A stretch of DNA of 64,000 nucleotides, taken from the NCBI GenBank assembly GCA_023014365.1, contig JAEBUN010000006.1:1054001-1118000 (forward strand), given 5' to 3'. The DNA is from Lepiota brunneoincarnata (taxonomy: Eukaryota > Basidiomycota > Agaricomycetes > Agaricales > Agaricaceae). Below are positions 19,683 through 30,899 of the stretch, in pieces. The translations under genes were made by a program, and so were the position numbers. A model generated the notes under the pieces. That model searched no databases. It was given only the letters and a program-made list of their open reading frames with translations, and was not told the DNA's origin. Within the stretch, counting starts at the first letter, position 1, and each line of letters starts with the position of its first letter.

Positions 19683-20220
19683 CGTAGCAGGGCACTCGGT
19701 ATGCTTGGCGAGGGTGCTAAGGGCAAATGCGACAATGCGACGTCCCAAATAGTTACAAACACTGTAGAGAACCAACTCACCCCTCGAGATGGCACTATTG
19801 GCATAACCTCTCCTCAATGAACAATTTGGCAGGTCACCAGTACTTATTGGCTGCAGAGTTGGAGATTGTGTGGGGGAGAGACGCAGCGCGTTACTGTGGT
19901 TCTCGAATTAGCTCAGGGCCCAAGGAAGCATATCATGCTCAGATGCGAGAGAGTCGTAGAAAACAAATCCGTGCACGATCCGGCTGACCCCGAGGGTCCA
20001 GTGCGCGTGTTTGTTGCTTGCAGCGATGTAGGCGCTAGCTGACCCCTCTTATAACGAAACTCCCCATCTCCACCGAAGATGTCAATCGCGGTTAGTACCA
20101 TTCGTAGTTCAATTTGTACAATGATTGAAAATGTGTCAGGCCCCGGTCCCTCTAAAGTCAACCCAGGTTGGACGGCAACTCAAACACCCGCTCATGAATC
20201 CTGACCATGCGTCTTTATAG
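19683..20220. other. divergent intergenic region
   Basis: 540 bp between TAF11 (minus) and the DUF6535 gene (plus); probably holds both promoters and the unseen first exon of the latter. No clear TATA box was found. Confidence 0.4.
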
Positions 20221-21914
20221 AGACATGCACCCAATCATAGCTATCACGAGGCAGGAAAAACGACAAATCCATGGGAAACATGTCTTGAATACGCAGCAGC
20301 TTACGTTGACGAGGAGACCACAGTTTGGAAGGACGAGGTAGAGAAGCTCCTGATTTTTGTGCGTTGAGGGATGTGACACATTGATTGGAGCTGACTGGTG
20401 GCAACAGGCCGGACTTTTTTCGAGCGTCGTTGCATCCTTTGCTGTTGAAGCATATCACAATGTCAAAACTGACCCTGCCGACACCACGGTTCTCCTGCTC
20501 AAGGGCCTCCTGGCTCTGCAACTCAACACAACAAATCCACAAGCGCCTGCTGTAGCCATTGATCTCAATCCTACAGCACCCATTTCTTTCGTGGCTAAAA
20601 GAGTAATTGTTTACATGTCTCTCAGCCTAATTCTTAGCGTGTCAGCGGCAATGGCTGGGATCCTATGCCTTCAGTGGCTGCGCGAGTATGCTCGAAGTCC
20701 AAGCGGAATTCCTGGGTCTCGTCGCGAACATCTTGGAATTCGATTCATGCGGCGCGAGGGTCTGGAACGATGGCATGTTTTGACAATCCTCACCATGTTA
20801 CCGCTCCTTCTGCTACTTTCACTTCTACTCTTCTTCATAGGGTTCATTGAGCTCTTGTGGGAAGTCGATACAACTGCAGGCATTGCAGCCTTAGTTGTGG
20901 CTGGGATTGTCTCCATGTTTTTCCTTGTTACGACTTTACTGCCAGGTTTCTTCCCCTGCACAAAGCGCTCCCAATGTCCATACAAGTCCCCCCAGGCATG
21001 GATATTCTATCAGCTTGTCAAGACTTTGTCGTATTTTCCCGCTTACGTGAGGTCACGATGGGGTAGAACGGCACTCGAGGACGGCAGCGAAATACAGAGC
21101 ACGAGGGCATTCGAATTCTGGAGCTGGCCGGATTATGACTGGAATGTATACAAGAGGTTGAAAGGTGTTGCCAATGTGGGCTGGGGGCTCCACTGGCTCG
21201 GGGGGACATACCTCCAATACAACGAATTTTCGGAGGCCCTTTATCAGTGTGTCCAGGATGAGGGCATCCATGGTTTACTTCGCTCTATCATCAAACTCCC
21301 CATCACCACTAGCCAGCGGCCTGATGCCTTAGCAGAGAATCAGGAGCGGGAACGGGAACGAGCAAGAGTCTATGTACATGACATTACAGTTTTCCAAACT
21401 TTGGAACACATGGTGGGCGCCATCGAGCAGGGTCAGCCTTCGGGAATACTCATTCGCCAACGACTTGAACTATTTCTCAAAGTCAACGGAGAGGTAGCGC
21501 CAGGTCAGGAGGTTGATTGTCCGCGGATAGGATGCGATGCATTCAGAGACCTGATCCCGCGTGGTATGTCCCTTCTCTGCCTTTCGCATTTAATTTCTCC
21601 TACTGAACGGTTGGAATATTGATTCCCCAGAAACGCTGAAACGAGTCTTGGAATACGTCATTGGAATGCTCAACAGGAGGGACTTCCAGTGTAATTTGAA
21701 CGAGACCCATCTGAATGCAGTCCAGGACATTCTTATGCTGGAATCTCAGAGAAACGATCCCGATATCCAAGCATATGAGAAGGCGGGGAGAGCCCTACAG
21801 GATTGGATAAGTTGGGCTAAGGGGACATCAAAGGGGACATCAAAGGCTACAGGCAGGGCGACAGTTGTAAGGAGACAGATACGGTTGCTCAGAAATTTCA
21901 TTGATCCCAAATGA
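20221..21914 (+). CDS. DUF6535 multi-pass membrane protein
   Basis: Exons 20221-20358, 20408-21563 and 21631-21914 (introns 49 and 67 bp) give at least 525 residues. The joined start reads PWETCLEYAAAYVDEE... EKLLIF|AGLFSSVVASFAVEAY, the signature of the agaricomycete DUF6535 domain. Three hydrophobic segments follow (around VIVYMSLSLILSVSAAMAGI, LTMLPLLLLLSLLLFFIGFI and AALVVAGIVSMFFLVTTLLP), then CPYKSPQAW, also conserved in the family. The C-terminal ~280 residues are soluble and helical. No ATG is in frame before 20221, where an acceptor-like TTTATAG stands, so a short first exon upstream is missing from this model. Function is unknown; the family is expanded in mushrooms. A decayed copy of its first exon lies at 25545-25670. 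Confidence 0.8.
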
Positions 21915-22315
21915 CATGACGGTAGGGTGGAAAAGAGTTCCCCGTAGTAACGCTTTGTAAATACTACTCATGCTACTGGGTCAGAACGATGTTCTCCGCC
22001 CACTTGATCCTAACCCAAACATTACAATGAAACATATGGTAGTTGCTACTTTATACTTGAGCACAATTTAGGCTAGCTTATGGCCTCGTGAGACAAGTTC
22101 ATGATGCAAGATAACCGAGCTTGCAAGGATGTTATCTATCATCCCGTCCTCCAAATCACCCAGGACTACCGCATCCACCGCTCATGTTATGAGTTTCCTC
22201 ACGATTCTTTTCTCTCCACGATACTCAGCATCCCCGACAGAGCGCCATACTCTTCACAACCCTGCCAAACCTGCGAGTGCGTTAAATCAAATTCTCCCGC
22301 ATATCAGTAAAGTGA
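21915..22315. other. convergent intergenic region
   Basis: 400 bp between the 3' ends of the DUF6535 gene and kinase K1; AT-rich 3' flanks, nothing else seen. Confidence 0.5.
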
Positions 22316-23697
22316 CTACGCACGATGGAGGGCTGTGAATGTGGTTGCAGTCTCAATCTTCACCCTAAGCCTGCCTTGCCTTGCCTTTTGGAAGTCTGAC
22401 ATCGTGTCCTTCATGGATGCGTTTCGAGCCTCCTGGGGGATTTCTTGACGCCAGAAGTCCATCAATTTGTCAAACGTTGTTTTGGGTCTCTGGCGCTTGC
22501 TTGGCTTGAAATCCAAACAATCATTCATTATTGTCCACAGCAGCTCCAAGTCCCTTGCGAGTTGCGGCTTCTCAAACCGAGCTGAGCGACATATCATTGC
22601 AGCTATGAGCTGAGGAACGGTATCGTACTCGTGGAAGGGCATGTTGCCTGTAAGAAGCTTTGTGTTTATTAGACTGGTGGATGACTTGGACGTGTTGATT
22701 AAAGGAGTTACCTCGTAAAAGGTGCAACCAAGTGCCCATATGTCAGCCTCCTTGGACGGCCCATGGCCTTCTACTAGCTGCTCAGGGGCCATCCAGTAGG
22801 CGCTACCGACGAATTTACCAGTCGTATCTGAAGTCTTTGCGAATTAGGAGATCCCAAAGTCGGCAATCATTGGAGCTGTGCCAATGTGTGTCACAAGTAT
22901 GTTAGTCTAACATCCAATATCAGCGTCATCCTTCTAGTATAATGAAGTGATATCACCGCTTTGAGATCATCATGTGCAATGTCTAATCCATCGTGTAGGC
23001 CTACGAGGCCCTCCACAATATCCGTCGCCTATTGAACATTTAGTTATTGAGGCGGTCAATACTCTCCGGGTGGATCCTTACGAGTTGTATCCGGTGGCAT
23101 GCAGGATTTCTCTCGATGTATGTCAAAAGATCGCCCCCCGGCATCCATGATAAGACGGTGGAAATTTGATGTTGGGTTTCCTTGGGCCGGTAGAAGCCAT
23201 AAAGGGGGAGGATATTGGGAATCGACATGTGGGCAAGCATAATCAACTCCTTGACGTGCGCCTGATAGATAGACGTCAAGTGTTGTCTAGGCAGATTTAC
23301 TATGAAACTCACCATCATAATTCGATCGTGGTGAGCTTCTTGTTGGTCTAGGGGTGATGAACGGGCAACCTTGATACATATTACTTGTCTATTGTATGTC
23401 CCCTTGTAGACGAAGCCAAACCCTCCTTCGGCAAAAGGTTCATTACGATCGTAGCTCACATCAGAGAGCATCAGGGATCGTGGAAGCTTCTGATGAAATG
23501 CGGCAAGTTCAGAGAGGAGATTCAAGATGTGCTGAAACTGTTCTTGTAACAAAAGACCATCTATGTCCAAAGCCTATTGCCCTATGTCAGCTGTCAAGCA
23601 GGCCTGCGACCACGTTGGGGTACTTACAGAGGACAAGAAATCTATGGCACACTGGGCCTGCTTCGGTTGTGAGTTCCCCAAATTTGATTTGGGAGAT
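22316..23697 (-). pseudogene. TKL-like protein kinase K1, one nonsense codon
   Basis: Exons 23628-23697 (partial), 23313-23573, 23082-23261, 22957-23028, 22712-22906 and 22316-22657; all junctions are GT-AG and in phase. The kinase domain is complete in outline: glycine loop AEGGFGFVYKG, lysine in ICIKVA, NILPLYGFY, GGDLLTYIER, catalytic loop AHDDLKA|TNILV (HRD as HDD), IADFGIS, then WMAPEQL, EADIWALGC and a C-lobe to 22316. One TAA (22846-22844) stands directly after DFGIS, with clear family sequence (FAKTSDTTGKF) continuing in frame. The 5' exon has no ATG, so the N-terminus is missing or upstream. Intron positions match K2 and K3, and exon 5 is the same length as in K3 (195 nt). Probably a recent pseudogene; a single-base sequence error is the alternative. 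Confidence 0.75.
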
Positions 23698-24295
23698 AAG
23701 TTAATTCTTCGCACATTATATCTAGCAGGTTAAAGTGGGAATAATTTATCTAGGTAAGAAGGTGTGAGGTTATGTGCAAACAATCAGTGGGCGATTGTTT
23801 GGGTTGCGGAGGACGGCGGCTGGGAGGCGTAAGCCTCTGGTTATCACGTGACTAACGGGAGATGGTCTCGTGAGGGCTGAGAGAGGGAGAGAGAATTCTA
23901 TATTTATATACCGTTACAAGCAAACTAGTGCTAAGACACGGTGAACGTATAGTAAGTCGTGAGGGCTGAGGGGATCTCCGGAGGCAAAGTGGGGAATGGC
24001 TGCCGCCTTGCCGAGAGGTAGTCTGAGGGAGGAAACCGCCGGGCCTGAGCGATTGGTAGGGCCGACTGAGCAGTCCGAAACGGATGCCGAGTGGCTGTCC
24101 CACATCACTGGGGAGTAGGTGGGTGGGAGCAAAAAACTTGCGAGGATTGGGCGCAAGGAGAAAATCTGAGCAAAGAAGGTAGAGAAAAAATTTTCTCAGG
24201 TTTGGTGAGGGGTAGTATTTGTAAGTGTATAGATTAGACGGGCTAGGTCATCTAGTGCTTCGATAACTTATTTATTGATGAGGAAACAAGTTTCC
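23698..24295. other. intergenic region, G-rich, LTR-like
   Basis: 600 bp. It contains a perfect 9-bp inverted repeat (23777-23785 / 23793-23801, CAAACAATC with GATTGTTTG) and a TATTTATATACC element at about 23900. Composition and the TATA-like site resemble a solo LTR, but no TG...CA boundaries with a target duplication were found. Confidence 0.3.
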
Positions 24296-25137
24296 TCATC
24301 TTGGAGTCTCCTTTGCAGCTAGAGTCCTAAGAATATCGTTCAGGTCCTCCTGCCGATCACTGGGTTCCATGTCCATCAATTTATCCACGATATCCCATGT
24401 ACTCTGATATGAATTCGTACAGCGCATGACCTGCGGCGCGATACATCCAAGCTGAGCAATATCCTCAAAATGATTCTTCAGCTTTGTCTCTGCATACTCA
24501 GCATCCAGGCCATATGATGTTTCCCCCCTCGTTGATGCGTAGATTATTCGTGTTGGAAAGGACATTCCCACCTTCCGAAAGAGTCTCCGTAGGTCATTCA
24601 ATTGCGAGGTCGGGCTGATGAGGAAATTCCGGTCTTCGTCGACCGTTCGCTCAACAGCTTGTAGATAAACGATACCAAAAAATCCTTGGTGCACCAGTGG
24701 GCTTAACGGTCGTTGGTGGGAGAAAGATCACTTGAGGCTAAGGCTACCCCTGTCCGACAAAATAGCTTCGTATTCTTCAATGGTGTAATTCTCACGACCA
24801 AAATCGAAAGGAAGCTCGACAAAAACAATCCTGGCCCCATCATCCAACTTCGACTCCTCACATACCCATCGCAGTTGCATATCTTCACAGGCAGAATCAA
24901 CCAATCGGGAGGGTTTGAGGCCAAGGACTCTTTTTCGTACGGCCGTGTTGATGAACTTCTCATCATGAGCAATGCTACCTACGAAGACAGCGGTGGCCGG
25001 CTCACATGACTTTTGCCAGCTAACCTGTGTCCATGGACACTTATAACCCAAGTATACATCAATAGGGGCGGGCAAGAAACGAGAATTCCAACGTACCCAA
25101 TGATGATATCGTTGTCACGGAGTGATGGAGCCGACAT
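24296..25137 (-). pseudogene. degenerate G-domain (P-loop GTPase-like) protein
   Basis: Starts at ATG 25137 (MSAPSLRDNDIIIG) and, after a likely intron, continues FINTAV... CEDMQLRW... ARIVFVELPFDF; after a gap at about 24695-24730 the C-terminal half (24296-24694) reads GIVYLQAVERTVDED ... LRRLFRKVGMSFPTRIIYAS ... YQSTWDIVDKLM. This order (D-I-I-I, F-I-N, V-F-V-E-L-P in place of DTPG, G-I-V-Y-L, L-F-R-K, N/H-x-STW) follows a mushroom-expanded AIG1-like G-domain family. No GxxxxGKS loop precedes FINTAV in the likely splice form, so nucleotide binding is doubtful. A shorter homologous piece lies at 30900-31180. The assignment rests on pattern memory only. Confidence 0.4.
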
Positions 25138-25452
25138 GTTATATGATACGTCTTTTATGGGAGCAGTGATAAGTCTTGTTATGCTAAACAAGTATTAGTT
25201 CACGATGGTGGAAGAACGGGGCCTGTCTACTCAGTGACCCTACTAGTTTCCCCGAATACTGTTGCTACCCCCCTGTCCGCAATGCGAGCACCAACATTGG
25301 TAAGCTTAGCTGCCCAACTTAAAGTCGCTGTTAGTGCAGGACAACACCATGCGATGATGACTTCACCGACGGGACCGACCGGAGCTCATTGTTTTGGCAG
25401 AGGTAAATCGGGAGAAAGGACAAGGGGGCAGAGAACCTCGAATTCACCTAGT
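24862..25452. repeat. segmental duplication, copy 1
   Basis: Aligns through nearly its whole length with 30900-31455 in the same orientation (e.g. CATCGCAGTTGC, GTTGATGAACTTCTC/ATTGATGAACTTCTC, GGCTCACATGACTTTTG, GGAGAAAGGACAAGGGGGCAG/GCGAGAAAGGACAAGGGGGC). It lies between kinase K1 (minus) and K2 (plus); copy 2 lies between K3 (minus) and K4 (plus), so the duplicated unit is larger than the alignable core. Confidence 0.82.
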
Positions 25453-25544
25453 TAAGTAGATACATTGGTATTAGCATTGGGAATTCCCAGCTATGATTTG
25501 GACATGGCTGACTGTTTCTGAAATCCACTTGGACCCTTTGAAGC

Positions 25545-25670
25545 CGACCCAGGTTAGATGGCAATCCGAGTAGGCGCTCAATACCCCATCTTGACCGCCT
25601 GTCCCTAGGGATAGGCACCCAACCATAACTATCACAAGGCAGAAGAACTGACGAACCCATGGATGAGCAG
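25545..25670 (+). pseudogene. relic of a DUF6535 first exon
   Basis: Matches the start of the DUF6535 gene around 20140-20275: GACCCAGGTTRGAYGGCAA-like, GGCACCCAACCATAACTATCAC versus GCACCCAATCATAGCTATCAC, and AACCCATGG. Conserved codons (N-H-x-Y-H-x-A ... T-N-P-W) survive but in-frame stops precede them. Nothing of the membrane domain follows. Confidence 0.55.
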
Positions 25671-25904
25671 ACCTATCTAAGGATCTCAGCTTATCTCGTA
25701 TTGATGCCGCTAATCAACATTCATCATCTAATGCTAACCAACGCCACAATCAGGGAACTCAATTCGCCCAGAAGTCATGCGACATCCTGTATGATTATCT
25801 GGGGCCCATCTGGAGCATCGACTCAACGTTGATCCGGACTGCGTAGCCCTAGTACTTCTCAAGGACTCCGTCCTGTCCGCCCAGCTATCTCTGAAGTCCA
25901 AACA

Positions 25905-27300
25905 ATGGGTAACTACATCTCGACAGGGGACGAGGGTGCTCAAGGTGATGGCTATCTAAATGTCCCAGCTGATTTCAAGCCTGGAGGCGAATCTTATTCC
26001 AAGATACTGGAGCTCGTTCCCGATAAACAGAGGGGCTCTCTGACCGAGCTCCAAGGAAAGGATGCTCAAATCATCGTTGATGTGCTGAACACAGTACGGC
26101 ACATCTCTTGTCAAGTGCCAGGGATCTTCTGCTGATTCGCATAACATAGATGTTGGACGACATGGAAGACAGTGTTCGCAAAAAGCATGTTTTGCACACT
26201 TTGTCTCGACTTGTCAAGAATGCCCAAGTCCTTCCTCGGTCGCTCAAACTTAAAAACGTGTGCTGCGATCTCTCCCCAAATAAGCACATCGCCGAAGGAG
26301 GATATGGTTTGGTGCACAAGGGAACTTTGAACACAGGTCAGGCTGTATGCGTCAAGGTCTGTCGCACAAACACCAGGGCGAAGGACACAGATAAGCTGAG
26401 AGTATGTTCTTGGTTTGAACTTGTTTTCGCTCAACTAACATGGGCTTGACATTGCAGGCGCAGGCCGGGGAGGCCATTTTCCTCGCTTATGCGTCTCATC
26501 AAAATGTCCTCCCTCTATATGGTGTTTATTTCCATGGAAAAGAACGCAAAATATGTATCGTGACGCCCTGGATGAAAAACGGCGATGCTAAATCATATTT
26601 GCAAAAATGTCCTCCGGAAGAACGTCGAACGTCTCGAATCCAGCTTGTGCGTCTGGCTGTTAGTGCAGACTTTATGTCTCGGCTAGATCTCGTCTTAGAT
26701 GACAGGTGTACTATCTGGCCTCGAGTATCTGCACGATGTGATGAACATTGTACATGCCGACCTTAAAGGGGTACCGTATCAATCATGCGCCTCCGGCGCC
26801 AGTACTGACTTTGCTCCTAGAACAATGTACTTGTCTCAGCCAATGGACAGGCACTTCTTACCGACTTTGGTATTTCTCGGGTCTCGGTGACCATCGCCAC
26901 AACAACCAAACTGACTTCGAATGTGGGCTTTTGGATGGCTCCGGAACTGCTTCTGGAACTTGACCATGCAAAGCGGAAACCAACAAAATCAACTGACGTC
27001 TGGTCCTTAGCTTGTACTTGTTACGAGGTAGGGTGCATTCAGGTTCATACAACTACATTGTTTGACTTATCCTCTGTTGGATTCCAGATCATGACGGGCG
27101 AGGTGCCATTCATCCACGATGTTGTGAGAACGGAGTCGGACCGCGCACAAAATGCTTTGATTTGCAAATTTAGAGATGGTTGGTATGGTCCTCCGACACC
27201 AAAACCTGCCCCCGAGGAAGTGTGGGAAGTCTTTCAAGGATGCTGGATCCGCGAATATCCCTCAAACCGACATGATGAGGCCAACTGTTGCTCAGATTAG
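25905..27300 (+). CDS. TKL-like protein kinase K2, myristoylation motif
   Basis: Exons 25905-26093, 26150-26401, 26458-26646, 26699-26770, 26821-27027, 27088-27300 (introns 50-60 bp, all in phase) give 373 residues. It starts MGNYISTG, fitting the N-myristoylation consensus M-G-x-x-x-S/T, so membrane attachment is likely. Kinase motifs: IAEGGYGLVHKG, VCVKVC, NVLPLYGVY, VHADLKG|NNVLV (HRD as HAD, catalytic Asp and Asn kept), LLTDFGIS, WMAPELL, DVWSLACTCYE. Near the end the frame gives CWIREYPSNR and a stop, but one base forward it reads TDMMRPTVAQIRTKF, the expected last helix (RPT), for another ~115 codons to 27625. One extra base at about 27260 would restore it. Substrate unknown. Confidence 0.78.
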
Positions 27301-27738
27301 GACCAAATTCCTCGCGTTGGCGTGTGTCAGAAGTGAACTCGCTGGTCTGGGTCAGCCGGACGATCAATCCCACACAATGAAGAGTGCTAGGATACATGTC
27401 GCAATCGACTATAATAGAGCTTCCAAAATTCTCGGGAAAGTAAGTGGAGATCTATCACAGTCTGTACTACACGGTGATCTATTCACTTATCATGCCGATA
27501 AATCAGATATAGGCAGGAGTAAAGGAGCTGGCAAGCAAACAGCGCATGGTGGGCTAGGGAAGATAGCTGGGGGGATAAGATCTGGCCACCCTCATCCTTG
27601 CCTTGACAAGCTTGATGCGGGTTAGGTGGATTGAAAATAAATAGTCATAGGAATCTCGTAGTACAGAAGCCAATAATCAACTCAAGCGTGTTTTATGGTG
27701 GGGTTGCTGGCCCCTGCAACGTGAGAGAGGCAATATGC

Positions 27739-28560
27739 CTGGGGGACGTCTTGGATGACTCCGGAGCTACGTCTTGAACCTGACCAACAGCTTGTACATA
27801 CGTGTTGTGAGGTAGGATATACTCAGACTCATGCAATTACATGGTTCGGCCTCATCTTCTGTTGGATTCCAGGCAATGACGGGTGGGATCCCATTCGCCC
27901 ACCGGGTTGTGAACGCGGAGCTAGACTGTGCATGGACCGCTTTGATTCGCGAATCTAACAGGGGCCTGTTATGGTCGTCCGACGCTAGAACGTAATGATA
28001 AGGGAATGTGAGGAGTCTTTCGAGGACGTTGGATCTGTGAATCCCCCCAGACTGGTGTGATGAGGTAAACGCGAATCAAGCCATAGAGTTGCATCAATCA
28101 AGTATCCCTGACGGTCAACTATTTCACACCATTACTCAGACTAAGACCAACTTCGTTATAGTGTGTCGGAAGTCAACGGTCCAAGCCACGATCAACTATG
28201 ATCGTGCTTGTGCGGTTCTCTCGAGCGCAGTAGGAGATCTGTGTAAGGGACAAGATCGACTTGCGGGGGCGTGAAGTGAATGGAACGACTATTTTGCGAG
28301 GGGGGACTGGGGGACTAGAGCCCTGCTAGCTGCGTATATGCATACATGAACTACTTCTAATAGATCCCATGTCAAAAAGTGCGAATCCTGGTGTAAGCCA
28401 GGGTCTGCGCGCTTACAATCTATCATACTCTGTGCTACGCATTGATCTATTTGCCTATCATACCGATACACCATATGACAGAGTAAAGGGGACTAGCAGG
28501 CGAAGAGCGTATGATAGGAATCTCGTGGCGCAGAAGCTAATAGCCAGCCCACCAATCGGC
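27739..28560 (+). pseudogene. K2b: truncated tandem copy of the K2 3' half
   Basis: Follows K2 directly and repeats its last two exons and 3' flank: GGATGACTCCGGAGC (as the WMAPEL codons), then TGTGAGGTAGGATA and a 60-bp intron ending CTGTTGGATTCCAG as in K2, then GGCAATGACGGGTGGGATCC. The 3' match resumes at CTATTTGCCTATCATACCGATA and CATAGGAATCTCGTA-like sequence. Several indels and stops; no N-lobe. Confidence 0.7.
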
Positions 28561-28814
28561 TCCTGTAAAGTGAGGGACAATATGTTTGGTTGGGACTTCT
28601 AGAAGAGAAGAGTCCTTATCATTCATGTGTGTGCCATGTATGCACAGATTCGCCATACACCCGTCCAGTCTGAAAGCAACTTATGATTCTGTACACGAGG
28701 CTGGCAGCGATATCACTGCTAGTTCCGTATAGATATACATAATATAGGCGTATTAGAAGTGGGTCGCAGCACTATATCATCTCCTATCATTCCCGAGGTC
28801 GGTCCAGGGTCAAC
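28271..28814. other. intergenic, partly duplicated 3' flank of K2
   Basis: About 540 bp; the first half repeats K2 3' flank (see K2b). The rest, to the K3 stop, shows nothing recognisable. Confidence 0.4.
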
Positions 28815-30451
28815 CTAGCTATTCAGACACCTTAGACGTCGTCTCAACTGGAGGGAATTTGGACTCACTCGCTGGAGGACAGCACGGGTCAGGTTGGTGT
28901 CGACCACAGGATTGGCCCCACGTCTATTGATTGCTAGAGATCTTATAGGCTCTCCGACTTGTTTATCGAGGTTAGAGAAGGAACTCATGATTGCATCAGT
29001 TGTCGGGCGTCTTTTCGGGTCGTAGCTCCAACACTTCTTCATCAGTTCCGAATTCCATACCTGCTTTTCCAGTTTATTTTTCAGGAAAGCCTGCTCCAGC
29101 TCCGGGATCTTGCAGAAATCTCCTTTTTCACGCCCTTCCTCTATATCTTTCCCGACGCTGTCAAAATCCATTATGAGACCAATCTCAGACATGTATTGAT
29201 CCGAGAACGGAGCCTTGTGCGTTAAGACCTGTTAGCTTGTGAGATCACATACACAGACACAATAGTTGCGATGTATAGAGCTCTTACTTCGTAGCAGGTA
29301 CAGGCAAATGCCCAGATGTCAGCCTTTAGGTCTCTTGGTTCGTCACCAGTAAGGATCTCTGGTGCCATCCAATAAAATCCTCCAGCAGAAACTTGACTGA
29401 TGGTCGGGACATCCATGGAAACTCGGGATACATTGAAATTGCTAAGGATAGCGTGTCCCTTGTGCGAAACCAGTATATTGATCTAAAACCCAGGTTTGAT
29501 GTGAGCACTTAGTGCAGAAATTCAGTATCAAGGGGACTGTACTGCTCTGAGGTCACCATGTACAATTTCATGTTTATGCAAGTGATCAAGGCCAGATATA
29601 ATGTTGGAAATCTTGAACAGCGGTCAGCACTAAAGGATAAAAGAGAATCTGGATAGAGAACTGAGGCGCACCAAAGGCAGTCGAGGCACTTTAGGGTATT
29701 TCTTTAAATATTCTAACAGGTCTCCGTATTTCGTCCTCGGCCAAAGGGTCCAGATCTCGCTGATCTCTTCATCTCCCTGAGGCAAGTAGATACCATAGAG
29801 AGGAAGAATATTGGGGTGGGAAATGTATGCGGCGAGGATGGCTTCTTTTGCACGCATCTGACACCGAATAAGCTGGTGCAGCCTTATAATATAATATAAG
29901 ACCTCAAACGTACTCGCAATAGGGCTTTGGTATCCACGTTGGCAGTAGTACCCGACGAATCTGGCTGTAGGTGGGCAACCTTCACGAGGGCATTTTGGCC
30001 CTTGTAGACACCGTTACAGGTATAAGCCCCAGTCTTTCCTTTCGATTGATCTCGAGAAATATGGCAGTCTGCGCTCGTGAGTTTGAGGCACTCCGGGAAC
30101 ACCAGAGTGAATTGGCACAGGCCAGATAGGGCGTGCAAAATCCACTTCCTTTCAACGCGGGCCAAGGAGGCTTCATTGTCCAGGATCTGTTGGATATGAG
30201 ATACTGGAAATATAGGTAAATATGGAAAGGTTTACCTTGTTGAGGAGCTCAACCATATTTCGAGCCTCGTCACCCTCCAGGTTCACAAGTGCCTGCCTCT
30301 TTTCTGGCTTTTTCACTAATTTAAATGCCAGCTCGTAAGTCTCGAGATCGCTGGAATGAGCCTGTTGAGAGCTTGTCGATGGAGTGGCGGTAGGAGAAGA
30401 AATTGAATTAAGTTGGTTGTCTTCATGCGGTTTTGAAGATAAGCATCCCAT
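28815..30451 (-). CDS. TKL-like pseudokinase K3, intact, myristoylation motif
   Basis: Six exons (30236-30451, 29914-30186, 29672-29857, 29543-29611, 29288-29482, 28815-29228), introns 49-60 bp, give an uninterrupted 450-residue protein. It begins MGCLSSK: Gly2 and Ser6 fit N-myristoylation and Cys3 could be palmitoylated. The N-lobe keeps the lysine (ALVKVA) but has a poor glycine loop (GKTGAYTCNGVYKG). The catalytic loop is VHGDLRA|INILV (Asp kept, HRD as HGD). The DFG position reads ILSNFNVSRV, so the metal-binding Asp is Asn and Gly is Asn. WMAPEIL, ADIWAFACTCYE and CWSYDPKRRPTT are normal. An open frame with selective loss of DFG suggests a retained pseudokinase (scaffold or decoy), not random decay. 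It pairs with K4 as K1 does with K2. Confidence 0.85.
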
Positions 30452-30899
30452 TTTGAGGTGAAGGACGGCTCAAAAGCCGCGGTTTCTTCAGTAGTTGTTA
30501 AGCAGGCCTTCCATAGCGCCGAGACGTCGTCAGCCGTGCCAATGAGCGCGGGACACCACGAGGCCTCAGCACGTGTGCCAGTAGTTCAGCGCCAAAAGAT
30601 TTCATCCACTGTGCAGCCACTGAATAGGCGAGGGTGCGGTGCTTGGCGCTAGACTTGAAAGAAGAAAGCAAAGAATGTCCTGAGGGCTCTGTATAGTGTT
30701 ACTCTGGCGAGTGAAATCAGCGAATGTTTGAAAAAGAGTGCGCCGAATGTCGAATAAATTGAAGCGTCGATTGCAACCAGTGATCAGGTAACGCATCAAC
30801 AAGGCGGAGGCTCATTGAAAGTGATCAGGCTTGAGTTTCATCGTTTGAGCTGCAATCAACTGGATATGCATCTCACCCAATTTCAAACCTGATCATCTG
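30452..30899. other. 5' flank of K3
   Basis: 450 bp upstream of K3, presumably its promoter; no clear TATA box, no reading frame of note. Confidence 0.4.

Noticed and set aside
23760..24180. possible solo LTR
   Set aside because: TATA-like site, G-rich composition and an inverted repeat are suggestive, but no matching ends or target duplication could be found.
25022..25110. GKS P-loop in the G-domain gene (LAGKSH)
   Set aside because: GKS appears only in a frame that reaches a stop within ten codons; the frame that continues into FINTAV lacks it.
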